Part shown: positions 1 through 11,221 of the stretch, in pieces
Position numbering within the stretch: position 1 is the stretch's first letter
Layout: each line of letters begins with the position of its first letter
The notes under the pieces: model-generated
The model's database searches: none
Seen by the model: the letters and a program-made list of their open reading frames with translations, nothing else
What the model was told of the DNA's origin: nothing
NCBI RefSeq assembly: GCF_021134715.1
Contig: NC_060028.1
Span: 6,284,501 to 6,348,500, forward strand
Source of the DNA: Daphnia pulex
Lineage: Eukaryota > Arthropoda > Branchiopoda > Diplostraca > Daphniidae
Direction: 5' to 3'
Length of the DNA: 64,000 bases
Translations under genes and position numbers: made by a program

Positions 1-67
1 TTTAAAATTAATTATTTAATTTTTTCCATTGGAATAAGTATCGATAACATTTTTTTAAATGTTTCAG

Positions 68-1926
68 CCGGATCCCGTTTATTATTTGCGCTCTCCCGGA
101 AAATATTTGTACGATACAACCAATTGGCCCCTTGAAGTTCTGGCCAGTACCGCCCTCTGGCCCAATAATCCTGATCTTTTGCCAAGTAAGCCAACCTGCA
201 TATTCGACAACATACGTATACGCTGCGTATACGTATGTTATAGGATGTTATTATGTTGTATACGTAATTATTATTTGTTATGAACATCATTGATCAATCG
301 TAAAAGAAAACGTTCCTATGTGCATTCTAAGCCGTATTAATTTGATGCGTTTTGTTATGGACAGAAACTGTTGTTCCTGGCTACGAGGGAATGATCCAAA
401 CATCAGGATTTCTGGTTCCTGGAAAAACAAAAGGCCAACTTCAGATGTACAACATGAATGCTGCAGTTCCGGCTGAAACTGAAATCAACATTGCCAGTGG
501 TGACGTAAGTTGACTTACCATTTATTAAACAAACAATTAACCATTTGAACTTGACTCAAATTGTAATAATTGGTTTTACGTTTAAAGATTAAAGACTATT
601 CCTATCACCGTGTCGTCTGGAAGGATATGGATGGTGATGGAGATCTAGACGCTGTAACTGCTCGTTTTCATAATAGTATGACCAATTTTAAATCCAAACC
701 AAGTGTTAGCTTTGCGATAAATTTCAAAAATGATTTAATTTTTACAGCTGTAGAAGAACAAAACTTTGTTTGGATGGAAAATCCTGGACAGGCCATATCA
801 GGTATCAATGCTTATTACGCAATGAAACGATTGACGAAATGTTAGTCATTGAATAAACGGATACATTATATTTTGTCAAAACATTTTTGCTATACAGGCT
901 GGAATCAGCATGTTATTTACAACCAAGGACCTGACGTGAGCTTCCGTAGTATACAGTTAAACTCATCTGGTCTTCCTTATGACTGCTTTTTAGCCGGTGA
1001 ACTATGGAATAAACGCGCCACAATTTACTGCATCCCGCTTGGAGCCAACAACGGGTGGAATGATCCCCAAAACGTAACTAGCCCATTCGTTTTTTTTTTT
1101 TCATTAATTTAACTCATTATGAATAACTTGTTTTGTAATTTTGTTACAGATTCAAATGAGAGTAATTGACGATACCGTGGGCCAAACATTCGATCTGCTT
1201 TTGGAAGATTTTGACAATGATGGACGTATTGATTTTCTGCTCACGTCATTTGACGACAGAATTGGAGTTAAATCTGGCAGTGTTTATATTTACGAAATTC
1301 CCGATGATCTTTTGTAGGAAATTTTCTATTTATTTCTATTAAAACTTTCTTGTTTATTTTTCTACTTTTAATAATTATAATGGTATTTTATTTTAGTAAC
1401 GGCATCTGGGTTCGTCATATCATCGCTGATAGCTTCGTTCCTGGCGGAACTAACACAATGTCTCCTGGAACTCCCCAGTCTTTCTATCCTAGTGCTGCGT
1501 ATGCAAATGAAGTTCTTTCCGATGGCAGGTGAAATATAACGACACAAATTAAAGCCATTCCCCACACATGGTGAAACAGTTTAACAAATATATGTATATT
1601 TCTATAGAAAGCACCGCAAGTGGATCCTAGTTAGTGGGGATGACGACGGTAAAATCTACATTCTGCGGCCAACAACAGAGGCGGCCAATGATTTTACTCC
1701 TTATGAAAAATCGATCCTAATTGATACAAATGCCCAGACAGCAGGCACGTAGTGTTTCTATCACCATAAAATAATTGGGAACTATGCATTCAAGCTGAAC
1801 GAAGTGTCACTTACTTCAGGAAAACCAGCGGTAGGGGATTTTGACGGCGATGGTTACACAGACTTCGTAGCCCCTGGCTACTCTGCTAATAAACTCTACA
1901 TATTTACATATGCCTCAATTGTTTGA
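68..1926 (+). CDS. FG-GAP/VCBS repeat protein, copy 1 (5'-truncated by window edge)
   Basis: Exons 3-11 of the gene that is complete at 19035-21253: 68-185, 365-504, 588-675, 748-801, 898-1073, 1150-1313, 1397-1528, 1608-1744 and 1820-1926 (TGA at 1924). Splice phases are the same as in the full copy and I see no premature stop in these exons. The product would carry three Asp-rich FG-GAP calcium-binding loops (DMDGDGDLD, DFDNDGRID, DFDGDGYTD), as in integrin-alpha-like or secreted VCBS proteins. Exons 1-2 would lie upstream of the window. The last intron starts with GC rather than GT. The AATAAA signal of the other copy is changed here to AATACA, so 3' processing may differ. The copy is probably functional in its visible part, but that cannot be proved without the missing 5' end. 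Confidence 0.8.
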
Positions 1927-2227
1927 TAATCGGCAATATTGGTACGTATATTATTCAGCAGGCGGACTTTTAACTGGAAAATGAGTTCATGACACCGGGA
2001 TGTGTTTAACTGTTTATTGCTTATTTTCAGCCTTCCAAACAAAATACAATTGCGCAATCACTGAAAATTTAATACAAAATTCTTACAAATTTTTGGAATT
2101 TTCTTTGATATTCTGCTGTTTTTACAAGAAATCTTAACATGATTATCTCACAAATGAAAAAAAAAACGACAGTGTTTCTTAAGTGTGAATGACTATCTGA
2201 ATACATTAACTAGGCTATCTGGCTTAT

Positions 2228-2699
2228 AGATCTTATTGCAATTCAAAAGTACGCGACACAAGTACGCCCTCCTCCCTCCCATTCGTCCCATTCTCCCTTT
2301 TCTCCCCGTTCTCGCGCTAAAAAAGTCTAGAGCCATGCTGCGTTGCCAGATTAAACGGCTAAAGAAAACAGATCCGAAAGAGCCCTATAGATCTTATTGC
2401 AATTCAAAAGTAGGGGAGACTGGAGTATGCCGGGACACCGGGACACCGGGTCAAGAGGGACAGTGAGGGGAAAAATAGATAATATCAATTAATTTGAAAA
2501 TTCTTTTAGTATAACATGTAAAAACATGTTATCTAATCGGGGTTGAAGGAGGAGGGCGTACGAAAAAAGGGGACCCACGTTTCCCCTTCTCCTTCATTCG
2601 TCCCATTCTCCCTCTTCTCCCCGTTCTCGCGCTAAAAAAGTCTAGAGCCATGCTGCGTTGCCAAATAAAACGGCTAAAGAAAACAGATCCGAAAGGGCC
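2228..2699. repeat. Inserted dispersed repeat with two CT-rich subunits
   Basis: A subunit of about 120 bases is present twice (about 2260-2390 and 2570-2700): CT-rich, then a block beginning tctagagccatgctgcgttg. A shorter motif (tagatcttattgcaattc) flanks the first subunit at 2228 and 2389. The insert is absent from the partner duplication at 21545. A related CT-rich piece occurs on the opposite strand near 42060-42140, so this is a dispersed repeat. No coding capacity is seen. Confidence 0.7.
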
Positions 2700-3240
2700 C
2701 TATACCGGCTAGAAAAGGCAGGGTACGAAACGATAGTCAATTACGCTGTAGCATGGTATATGAGGGGATGGTATGTCCTCGCACTAGAATTTTTCCATAA
2801 GGTTAGATCCTCGGTTTTTCATGTTTTTTTCCAAAGTCCTTTGCCACGATAAATGGTGCTGCCACCAAGCGTAGCGTTACTTAATAGTGTTTTCTTGAAT
2901 GTGCTTCCGAAAACGGCTTATGATTAGAAATTTTTATTTATTTTCAAGAAAATGGTACCTAAGTTGGAAGAGCGCCGAGTTCCATGCAGGACGATGTAGG
3001 TTTAAATCGTTAATCAAACTATTTTTTTATTTTCCTTTTTTCTATATTTTTAAGGCGAAATTGATAGACTACCTAGATTCTGTAAAAAATGCGAGTTTTT
3101 TCACATTTTTAAAATAAAATCCTAATTTGTTTTCTTTCGCAAGGACTTACAGTCCCCTCCATAAGTATGGGATCACCCCGCGCCGTTCCATAAGGCGGCG
3201 TGTATTTTTCATATGGGTTTTTCGGGTGGCAAAAATCGAA

Positions 3241-3285
3241 AAAATGACATAAATTCACCAAACTTGGGATTTATGTCATTTTACG
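3241..3285. repeat. Short inverted repeat (hairpin)
   Basis: The arm aaaatgacataaat is followed after about 14 bases by atttatgtcatttt, a perfect 14-base inverted repeat. It may be the end of a foldback element; no conserved RNA family is recognised. Confidence 0.6.
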
Positions 3286-3616
3286 TTTTTTCTATTGTCT
3301 GAATTTTTTCAGATTTTTTCCCCTATTTTTTATGCCTAGAAAAGTGGCGCACAAAGTATCGGATCACTCCGACGCCGGCCGTGTTGTCTTATGGCGCAAA
3401 TGGGCTTTTCATATTGCTTTTTATATATTTAATTTTTAAGAAGGAATTTTTATATTCAAACCCTTTTTACATTTCCCTTTTATAAATTAACTGTAAGATT
3501 TCCATTATGATCGGAACCATTTCCGAATTTTCCCAGATTTATTAATTTCCCCAGTTGCTAAAATAAGAGACTACAGAAGAGTTCATTTAGGGTTTTCAAC
3601 CTCTATCGCCTGCCGT

Positions 3617-3711
3617 AGGCCGGAAAATTAGTGTCGTTTCTATACGCCCCTTAAGTAAAAAAGGAAGCAGAGCGCCAGTGGTGTATAGAAACGACACTAA
3701 TTTTCCGGCCT
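3617..3711. repeat. Perfect 29-base inverted repeat
   Basis: Bases 3617-3645 and 3683-3711 are perfect reverse complements (29 of 29), separated by 37 bases. The arms begin with aggccggaaaattag. A DNA hairpin, foldback MITE or hairpin RNA source are all possible. No target-site duplication was identified. Confidence 0.85.
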
Positions 3712-4559
3712 TGTATTGCTTCGGGCAACTTGTATTGCTGGGTTAGAGATGGGAAGGAAAATTTTTCAGAAATTTTAGTTGATGACGCCATCACCAGGTG
3801 TTCTTTTAGCCCGTAAGAATAGCATGGGCCATCCTTCCCCGCGTACATGAGCATGTTGCCCCCCCCCCCCACCCCGATTCAACCCAACCTCCTTCATTTC
3901 AAAGCGCTTTTGGTTTTAAACAAAGCAAATTGTCATTAACTCAAAATACGCTTTTGATCGCTAATTTTTTCCTCTTTTTAAGGCTAGTGGGGATAAAAAA
4001 TATATAGAAATAAAGAAGTGGGGGCTCAAAAACAAACAAGATTCCTTCGGTAATGTCCTTCGGTAATTTTTTAAACGTTAAAGAGACAGAAAATCAAGGT
4101 TATAGTAGATTAATGCATACTGTAACGTTTGGAAAATTCTGTTTCCCTTTTTTCTCTTTCATAATTGATTCTTTATAACTAATTGACTAATAATCTGTCA
4201 ATATTATGAGTGGTGCATTTTAGGTGTGGCGGAGGCTTCGCCCTGCCACCCCACGTCGCACTTCATGTTTAGATTAAGTTATAGCAACATGTATTACTAT
4301 AGTAACATGGAATTAGAAATTTTTTTAGTTACATGTAAACTATAAAGAAATGGATGTGCTCTTATAGCAGTTAGATTAAACCACCGCCACTGAAAAAAAT
4401 CTTTAATAAGGCATACAACCTAAGTGTTTTACGACCGGTTCTGAAATCGATACCGATAGTAGCGTCGCTAGCGATTTTACCATAGCTTTACTTCGTCTTT
4501 CGTTACATTGTTTGGTGAACACACCAACCGGTCCACGCTTTCCCTTTTAATTATGTTTC

Positions 4560-4632
4560 AATGGTGGGCTAATGGTTAGCAACCCCGGTCTGCCACTTGT
4601 ATGGTTAGTGGTTCGAATTCGATGGTTAAATC
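4560..4632 (+). repeat. tRNA-like (SINE-head) sequence
   Basis: An A-box-like stretch (gggctaatggttagca) is followed at normal tRNA spacing by a B-box-like stretch (ggttcgaattc), as in RNA polymerase III promoters. The full cloverleaf cannot be closed, so this looks like a tRNA-derived SINE head rather than a working tRNA gene. It abuts the inverted-array element that follows. Confidence 0.4.
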
Positions 4633-6625
4633 TATTGCCACGAAAATGTTTGCGTGACACGACAAGTTCGACTCACTATTGCAACGAAATCTGACGATAT
4701 TGTTTCGTGTCAAATCAGAGCCCTTTGTCTATTGCCACGAAAGCCTACTAGTCCTCTGTTTTCGTGACAATTTTTCGTCTGAAATGGCTATTGCCAAGAC
4801 ATTTCGTTGCAATAAACAAACCGTTGACTATTGCCACGAAAAAATAAATAACAACAGATAGATGGCGTACAAGTGTCAAAATTCAAATTAATTGTGCCTG
4901 AGGCATGTAACTTGCAAGCACGCTATCCTTTTGAAAAGACCCTTCTTACAAAATCGTTGTAGCCGTATAGTAAAATGGCTATTGCCACGAAAATTAAAAA
5001 AAACACGAAATATGCAGTTTCATTAATATCGTTTCATAGAAATAGAAATAAGTACCTCATTTGAAAAAAGAATTAAATTCGTTATTTTATAAAATCAGTT
5101 TTATTTTCAAAGACATAAATGATTAATTGATTAGATAACGTTAGATAACAAAACGCAGTTTTTCGAAACTTTTTATGCTATCTTAAACACTGTTTAAACA
5201 GTTTGGACTAATAAGTAATAACCTGACTCATTTTCTTTAAAATAATTAAGTCAATCGGAGGTACAAAATAACTTAGACAAAAAAATATTGCGGATGGGCT
5301 TATTTAGAAAAAAAAAGACCTTTTGATACTTTCCCATCTGGAATTCAAAGCTACTACTACAACTATAGAAAAAGGCACGTAGGGTGATCAGAATAAGAAT
5401 TCTTTAAAAACATGAAATTACGGAAAAAATATAACACCAAGCCCAGTATGCCAAAATTGGTGACACAGACATAGCCCAGCGCGATGTAGAAGACTGTATA
5501 AATCTCAGAGATTGATCCCTCCATATCAATTCTTGGAAGTAACGTAATTAGGTAACCTCTGGAGAGGCTATCAATGTTAAGAAGGGCAAGGTCACCGGAC
5601 ACAGCATAACAGGAGAGTAAAACCTCTTGCTGCGTCTTGAAAAAGTGTTGGCGATCTTTCTCTTGAACCAGGTAGTGGCCGTAACGGAAAGCCGCGCCCT
5701 ATAAAATTCCTTCAAAATGGAACTATTGACATTTTTATCGTAAACCTAGATTAAACATTTTTGAGGAGCAACAGGCCGAGCTATTGACCAATGAGGAGTC
5801 CCCTGATAAAGACGCTCGTCGCTTCAGTGCGGATTCAAATCGTTCAGATCCGCCGCAATTCGATTATGTTCACGCAAAATCACGGTTTGCGTGACGGCAA
5901 TGTTCGGCGATAGGCTACATTCACTCGATTGCCGCCTGCATAAAATTGCCATTTAATTAAACTAAAACCAATTATTTTAATGATTACCACCTCACCTGCT
6001 TTAAAGCACCTCAATTCTGTCGAATTGTTCAGCCATCAACTCTGCTCAGATTTGATTATTTCTTTGATTATTTCCGAATTATTTCAAATATGGCGATCTA
6101 ACGTTATTCAAAGCGAGATATAATAACGTTTTCGCAAATCTTTCGTTTAGAAAACATAAAAACATTAATAAGGTACACTTTCACGCACGCACATATTGAA
6201 ATGAGTAGAACGTTTGCCATAAAAAAAGCCGTGTGTTCAATTTGGTGTGAAATCAGTTTAACGTCAAATTCTAGGTAAATATAATATACCAATAATGCTA
6301 GGCTTAAATGAAGGATTAATAATGACAATAATAACCTAGGTAAGCACCTAATTAGAAAATAAAAAATATAAATTTAAAAAAATTTCGTGGCAATAGACAA
6401 ACGCTTATAAACCGTAACGAAAGATGTCGGAGCATGTCGTAGAAAAAGACAAATCTGAGACAATTACCAAGAAAAGAGAGGGACGCTAGGCTTTCGTGGC
6501 AATAGACAATCTGTTGTTTATTGACAAGAAAACTATTTCGTGGTAATAGACTGTGAGGTCCGTCGCGTAACGAAAAAGCAGACGGAAAGTCGTGGCAATA
6601 GACTCAACCATTTCGATCAATTCGG
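4618..6625. mobile_element. DNA transposon remnant with inverted terminal arrays
   Basis: The left end (4618-4995) carries several copies of the motif ctattgccacgaaa. The right end (6384-6620) carries the same motif in reverse complement (tttcgtggcaatag) with matching spacing: a block continuing ...gaaagcctag and then a CT-rich part is recognisable in both arms. Such subterminal inverted arrays are typical of cut-and-paste DNA transposons. No transposase lies between the arms. Instead an exon of a membrane protein sits at 5363-5698. It may be a non-autonomous element that captured host DNA. The exact ends and target-site duplication are unclear. Confidence 0.6.
5363..5698 (-). pseudogene. Isolated exon of an unrecognised membrane protein
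   Basis: After a good acceptor (ttttatag), a minus-strand frame is open for 111 codons, starting GAAFRYGHYLVQEKDR and ending in TAG. It contains a clear hydrophobic helix (IYTVFYIALGYVCVTNF and following residues) near its C-terminal third and a second weaker hydrophobic stretch. No other exon of the gene was found nearby. Because it sits between the inverted arrays of the element at 4618-6625, it is probably a captured fragment rather than a gene. The family is not recognised. Confidence 0.45.
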
Positions 6626-6663
6626 AAAGGAAAACTAAGTTTGTCATTTTTGAAAAATTAATC

Positions 6664-6932
6664 TTAAAAAGCTCGACGAAATACATTGTTATTTGAAGGT
6701 TGGTCCGTCACAATGATATCAAGTATCTGATTCTCGTTGACGATTGGTTCGTATTCTATCGTTGGATCACAAGCCACAATTCCAGTAGATTCCTTTTTTT
6801 GCTCTTGGGGCTGCTGACTTTTGATTGTTTTTATGAAACTAAGCAGTTTCATCTTGTGTCCCAGTGTTAGTTGAAGTACTTCAACATTTGTTTCATCTAA
6901 ACAGAGAAGGCACTGTCCATCAATATCAGCAG
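6664..6932 (-). CDS. SAM-domain-like C-terminal exon of the transposase gene
   Basis: Behind an acceptor (tttttaaatag) the minus strand reads the second half of a SAM domain: DIDGQCLLCLDETNVEVLQL then a LGHKMKLLSFIKTIK helix, matching the usual SAM pattern (IDG..LL.L.......LG...K....I). It continues for about 55 residues to a TAA at 6664. Upstream on this strand is the transposase-like frame 6964-8310. No donor in that frame gives a matching phase, so either the exon join is different or the gene is broken. The SAM call rests on the pattern alone. Confidence 0.5.
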
Positions 6933-6963
6933 CTATTTAAAAGGAATGAGAAATATGTTAATT

Positions 6964-8310
6964 TTAGACAAAATAACGAACAGTTACGTAAGAGACATTT
7001 TCGGAAACATTAAAACTTTTTAATAACCATGTTGGAGCAACATTTGGTCTCAAATTATCATGTGCAATCAGAATAGATTTAGCAGGAAAATAAGGTTGTA
7101 ATTCAAAGGCATGAAAGTGATGGTTGAAAGTAATGGTCTCTACTGTAACAACAAAATAAATTGCCTGGCCTCCTGACAAAATTTTTATTATTTTACCGAA
7201 TTCCGGATGCCCCGAAAGATTTTCAAAGCTGTGTTTTAGTAATATTACGGTTCCTGGTCGGTAATGCCAGCCTTTAAACTTTACCCATCTTATAACAGTT
7301 GCGTTTGAATCCAGATTTAAAGAACTATTTCCGTCAGTGATTGAGTCTTCTTGCCTGTTAACTAAGTTTTTTTTTGACCTGGGACCGACCGTGGGAATAT
7401 CATCGTGAAATAAATCATTAGTTAATAGATTGTGACAGGAAATCGTTTGCAGATGATAAGCAACTGATTTTGGAATGTTAATAAAATTACAGTTTATATG
7501 TGCAACACGTTTACAACTATTTTGGTAAGCCTCATATCTCATGCACCAATATCCAACAGCTGGACCATAAGTCCGGATAGCTGCTGGATAGTGTGCCATA
7601 TGGTGGAATTTGTTAATAGGTCTAGTCAATGGAAATAATGAATAAAACCTTGAATACATTCGGTTAATAAGATCTTCTACAATAATAGTCTGCTCAATTG
7701 AAACACTAGGTGCAAAAACAATATCCATTATTTCTAGTAAAATGAGAATCAAGGAAAAATATTCGTCTCCTTCCGGGATCAAATCACCAATTAAAAGAGG
7801 AAGCATTCGAATTAAACACCAATTCTGTGATGCCCGTTGCTTCGTGTTATAGTTACCTTTTTTTCGCAACAGATTGGTCTTCAATTTTGGGGAAGGTTTG
7901 TTACTTTGATCATAAAAACTGAACGCGAACCTCTGCAGTCTACTATTTAGCAGGTCTGCTGTTATTTTATAATGAGAGTTGGTTACGTAAACGAAAAGGA
8001 CAAGCTTAATTATAAACGGAACTATACCTTCCAGAAAGTCGTGCATGCAATCAAGGACGGTATGTTCTGCAACATGCAAATACCTACAGTGATTTAGAGG
8101 GCTGTCGAATTGTACTCCACTCAACGGAATGTTGTCTTTGCTGATCTTTGCTTCCTCTATGGCTGCATTGTAATTTTCCTTGGTTCTTAAAATTCCAACT
8201 TTCCAACTTTTAATCAAATCTGAACGAGAAATTAAACAAAGAAGACAAATTTGGCTGAAGAAGTCCCAGCAAACCCGAAGAGTTGATGAGCACCTTTTGA
8301 ATCTGCACAA
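6964..8310 (-). pseudogene. Transposase-like protein, C-terminal part (CACTA/Transposase_21-like superfamily)
   Basis: The frame contains the signature LDCMHDFLEGIVPFIIKL near residues 90-107, then a tract INKFHHMAHYPAAIRTYGP and YWCMRYEAYQNSCKR (about residues 220-260). Both are typical of a large family of arthropod zinc-finger proteins related to En/Spm (CACTA) transposases. It is the natural continuation of 8232-9509: the conserved cysteine pair region (ICLLCL) is read in this frame, while the preceding GAHQLFGFAGTSSAK is read in the other. A single-base shift near 8245 therefore splits one gene in two. This may be a decayed copy, a sequencing error or programmed slippage. Confidence 0.75.
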
Positions 8311-9509
8311 ACATTTACAACAGCACCTCGGAGCCTGAAACCAGGTTTGCTTGGAATATCAAGAAGCATTCCCTCGTCAGACTCTAGTAATTTAATTTCT
8401 TTCATGAATTCATCAATAACAAACCGGAATTCAGAGTCTTTTAAATCCTTACTATTACAAACAGCAAAGCACTGTATATTACTCAATAGGGAGTTTTCGC
8501 ACTCAGGAAGGTTTAAAATCTTAAAATTGAACATTCCAAGTTCATGTTTCTTAGTTTTGGAGCCCAAAGGATTAGTTGATTCACATTCATCAAAAAATAT
8601 TTGTAAACGAAGGGCATTTTTTACTTTGGAAAACAATTTATGATTCCTGAAATGAGAACTGTCACGATGCCCACGAAGAAAACCATCAGTACTAGGAGAT
8701 TCACTAAAATATTTATTGTAAAATTCAGCATTAGAAAATAATCTACTCAACGTTTTCCTAATAGAGATGTACCGGAAGGTATTCTTTCTAGGCTGAGTTT
8801 CCCCTCTACTATTTACAGTCAGTTCTGGTTGATTGTTATGGCCTACGCACTTCGCGACTGGTTCTACAAATCCCATATTACTGGTAAAATAACGAATCCT
8901 TTTATGGTGAGAATTCAATTTGCTAGTGGCTTTTTCAATGTTGGTTAATGTCAAATTTGTTTCTAAATCACAAAACTGAGCAACATCTTTAAAGATAGTA
9001 TCAATATTTTTACAAATGAAATCAACGGCAGAATGACTAACATTGTGTTTGGCCCTCAATTCAAGAAAGAATCTAGCTAATCTCTGAGTTGTTTTATCTG
9101 CTGTTGCATTCGCTTGGTGAAAACTGTCCTGTTCTGGATCTGAAATGTATGAATCATTATGACTTAGTAAAGGATCACTAACATCGAAATCAGTTACTCC
9201 TGGTTCGATATGTTGAAAAGAAACATCAGGAAGTACTTGTCTAACATCTGGTTGTGGATCTTTAACTAAACAATTGATAACGTGGTCTCTATATTTAGCA
9301 AAACTGTTGAAGCCAGCCTTGCAGTCAGCGTTCCCACAATACAAAGTTCTGTTACTATGACCTGTTGTTTTAAGGAAGCCATGAAAAAGATTCAAGTGAC
9401 TTGTCAGTTGAGAATAATTGCCTTTAACTATAACTGAACATAAAAAGCATTTAAAAGAATCAATGGACATTTTGGAAAAGGGTCTCACCAACCAACAAAC
9501 ACACAGCAC
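8232..9509 (-). pseudogene. Transposase-like protein, N-terminal zinc-finger part
   Basis: Starts MSIDSFKCFLCSV. Two zinc-binding segments follow (FKCFLC...HLNLFHG and LYCGNADCKAGF...HVINC), then a long helical region and, at the end, the block VNVCADSKGAHQLFGFAGTS that in this family precedes a CxxC motif. The frame ends at 8232 just after the point where the partner frame (6964-8310) takes over. The combined protein would be about 860 residues, in line with these transposase-derived proteins. The product would bind element ends in the nucleus. A possible extra 5' exon lies at 9555-9657. Confidence 0.7.
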
Positions 9510-9554
9510 AGAAAATGTTCAACTTAAAATAGATTCCTACTACATAGATATTAC

Positions 9555-9657
9555 CTAGCAATTTTTCTGGAATTCCAGCCGGCAGTTTTCTAGTCGACAG
9601 GAGATGCAACAGCAGGTCTTCTGCAGATAAAGTTGAGATACAAGTTTTAGATTCCAT
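9555..9657 (-). CDS. Possible 5' exon upstream of the transposase frame
   Basis: ATG at 9657 opens 34 codons (MESKTCISTLSAEDLLLHLL...) ending at a donor (TAG|gtaatat). It is on the same strand and directly upstream of the zinc-finger frame, but I could not find an acceptor giving a matching phase before 9509. It may be a real first exon or chance. Confidence 0.25.
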
Positions 9658-9669
9658 TAAAGCCCTCAA

Positions 9670-11221
9670 TCATATAACTGTCAAAATAGTCTGCACTGAC
9701 GACCGTCATTAACTTTTTTTGCATGCTGGATGTTTGCCATAGTTCAAATTAGATTTGACAAAAAATATTTATTGTTTCAATATTGCTAAATCTGTTATAT
9801 TAAATCAAATCCCGGTGTCTAAGAATTATTTGTTGGATTTCTATCCAGTATTCTGTATTTTAAAATGATTTTTATTGATAAATATCTCTTGGATGGCAAC
9901 GTTTACTGACGCTGATGCAAAAATTCGAATACCTGGTATTCGAATTCGAATGGAGGGGGCGTTTTATTCAAACTCGATCTTCGAATACCCGGAGGTACGA
10001 AGGGTATTCTATTTCGAATAAGGATTGTCTTATAGATAGTCGAAGATTTAGAATAGGTAAGACCATCTACCAGACCTATTCTAGCTAAGAGGTATTCGAA
10101 TCTCGGATAACCAACGTATAAGATTAGAATATCCTATAAAAATTGAGAGTGTAAACAAAAAGAGGTAATAATAAAACAAAAGAGTTAAATAAGTAATAGT
10201 GGGACAAAGTAAAAAGAAGAATAATTCCAAATCGAACAAGAACATAAAAACCAAATCAAATCAAATAAGAAATACTCTCCACTCCCATGGCAAAAAACTT
10301 GTCTTGCTAGGGGAGATCCAAACTTTTTTTTTTTCTTTTTTTTTACACTGCTGAGACTCACTGCACTGACAGTTGGAAGGTTACGCAAACAAAGCGAATT
10401 GATTACCTAGGATTCGGCAACCAGCTAGGTAACAAATTCGCAAATTAAATTTTTGAAACAGTAATATAAACAAATGAAAACCCCAAGATTCTGTGTATCA
10501 AATTTTGACCGAATTATGTAAAAAATTTTGTTACGATTGGTCATTCAGGGAAGAAACGTATATGCAAAAACATAATAAACATTAAACCCTCTGAATTTCA
10601 CTACTAGCTACTACTAACCTACACCCTAATTGTTAAGGACCTTCGTATATAAATATACCTCAAGGATAAAGTGTCAACTAGTACTACTCTCCCCTATGTT
10701 GTTCTGTAACCATATATCCTTGCTGCAAGCATCATAATTTCTGAAAAGATTTTGAAAAACAATGACCGCGAATGAGGTTTTATATTTATCAATAAACTTT
10801 ATTTTTTAGGATTTTGATTACGTGAATTATTTCTTTATTAGTATTCACTAGAGACTGAGCCCCGGTCAAATCCGGGGAACTTTGGTCTAGCGTAAAGTCG
10901 AACTCTTTTGTTATTCGCTTTTCTGTAGCTTATTCATCTGCCCATAATAGATTTTATCGTGGGAAATCTGCCCAGTCAGTACCTTACTTGAAGATTTCGT
11001 TATCACAGCGATGCTATAGACATCTGGTGGTGATAAAATCTGGTTGTTGCGTCATCAAAGATTGCGTCATCACGGCGACGCTATAGACATTTGGTGGTGA
11101 TTTGCGACTGACCAATCACAGCGTCTTCGCATTGGGACATGAATAAGCTCCTCCCCAAAATGTCCGTGACATGAATAAGCTCCTACCCCAAAAGCTTGTT
11201 CTTTTATTATATATGGATACT
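9670..11221. other. Intergenic stretch rich in short repeats
   Basis: No convincing exon. 9926-10110 is crowded with ttcgaat/ggtattc motifs. 10720-10790 resembles the second intron of the receptor gene (22660-22700), showing that the duplicated block starts here and was then interrupted. About 10995-11195 holds two pairs of direct repeats. Confidence 0.5.
10995..11195. repeat. Two pairs of direct repeats
   Basis: A unit of about 33 bases (gctatagacat.tggtggtgat core) occurs at about 11003-11035 and 11069-11102. A second unit (gacatgaataagctcct) occurs at about 11138 and 11169. They lie in the insert that interrupts the intron-2 homologue of the receptor copy. Confidence 0.65.

Larger units (their letters stand above)
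1..2745 (+). repeat. Segmental duplication, copy 1 (partner 19341-21590)
   Basis: From base 1 the sequence follows 19341 onward almost base for base through exons and introns of the FG-GAP gene, with a constant offset of 19340 up to about base 830 and small indels after that. After the gene both copies share a 3' flank ending in a stretch around 2699-2745 (partner 21545-21590). Copy 1 carries an extra insert of about 470 bases (2228-2699) that copy 2 lacks. The left boundary is outside the window. Intron identity shows the event is recent, or that the two are allelic copies wrongly placed in tandem. Confidence 0.93.
2746..4550. other. Intergenic stretch with hairpins, no gene seen
   Basis: No exon-like reading frame was found on either strand. 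It holds two clear inverted repeats (listed separately), a C run near 3860-3870, and AT-rich low-complexity DNA. Confidence 0.6.

Noticed and set aside
12..290. Minus-strand open frame overlapping exon 3 of the FG-GAP copy (also at 19328-19630)
   Set aside because: It is the antisense of a conserved exon and its intron; it contains no splice logic or known motif.
4560..4632. A functional tRNA gene
   Set aside because: A and B box-like strings are present but the acceptor and anticodon stems do not pair; treated as a SINE head.
4634..5000. CRISPR-like array from the repeated ctattgccacgaaa motif
   Set aside because: The setting is eukaryotic, spacing is irregular, copies vary, and the same motif is inverted at 6384-6610, which fits transposon ends.
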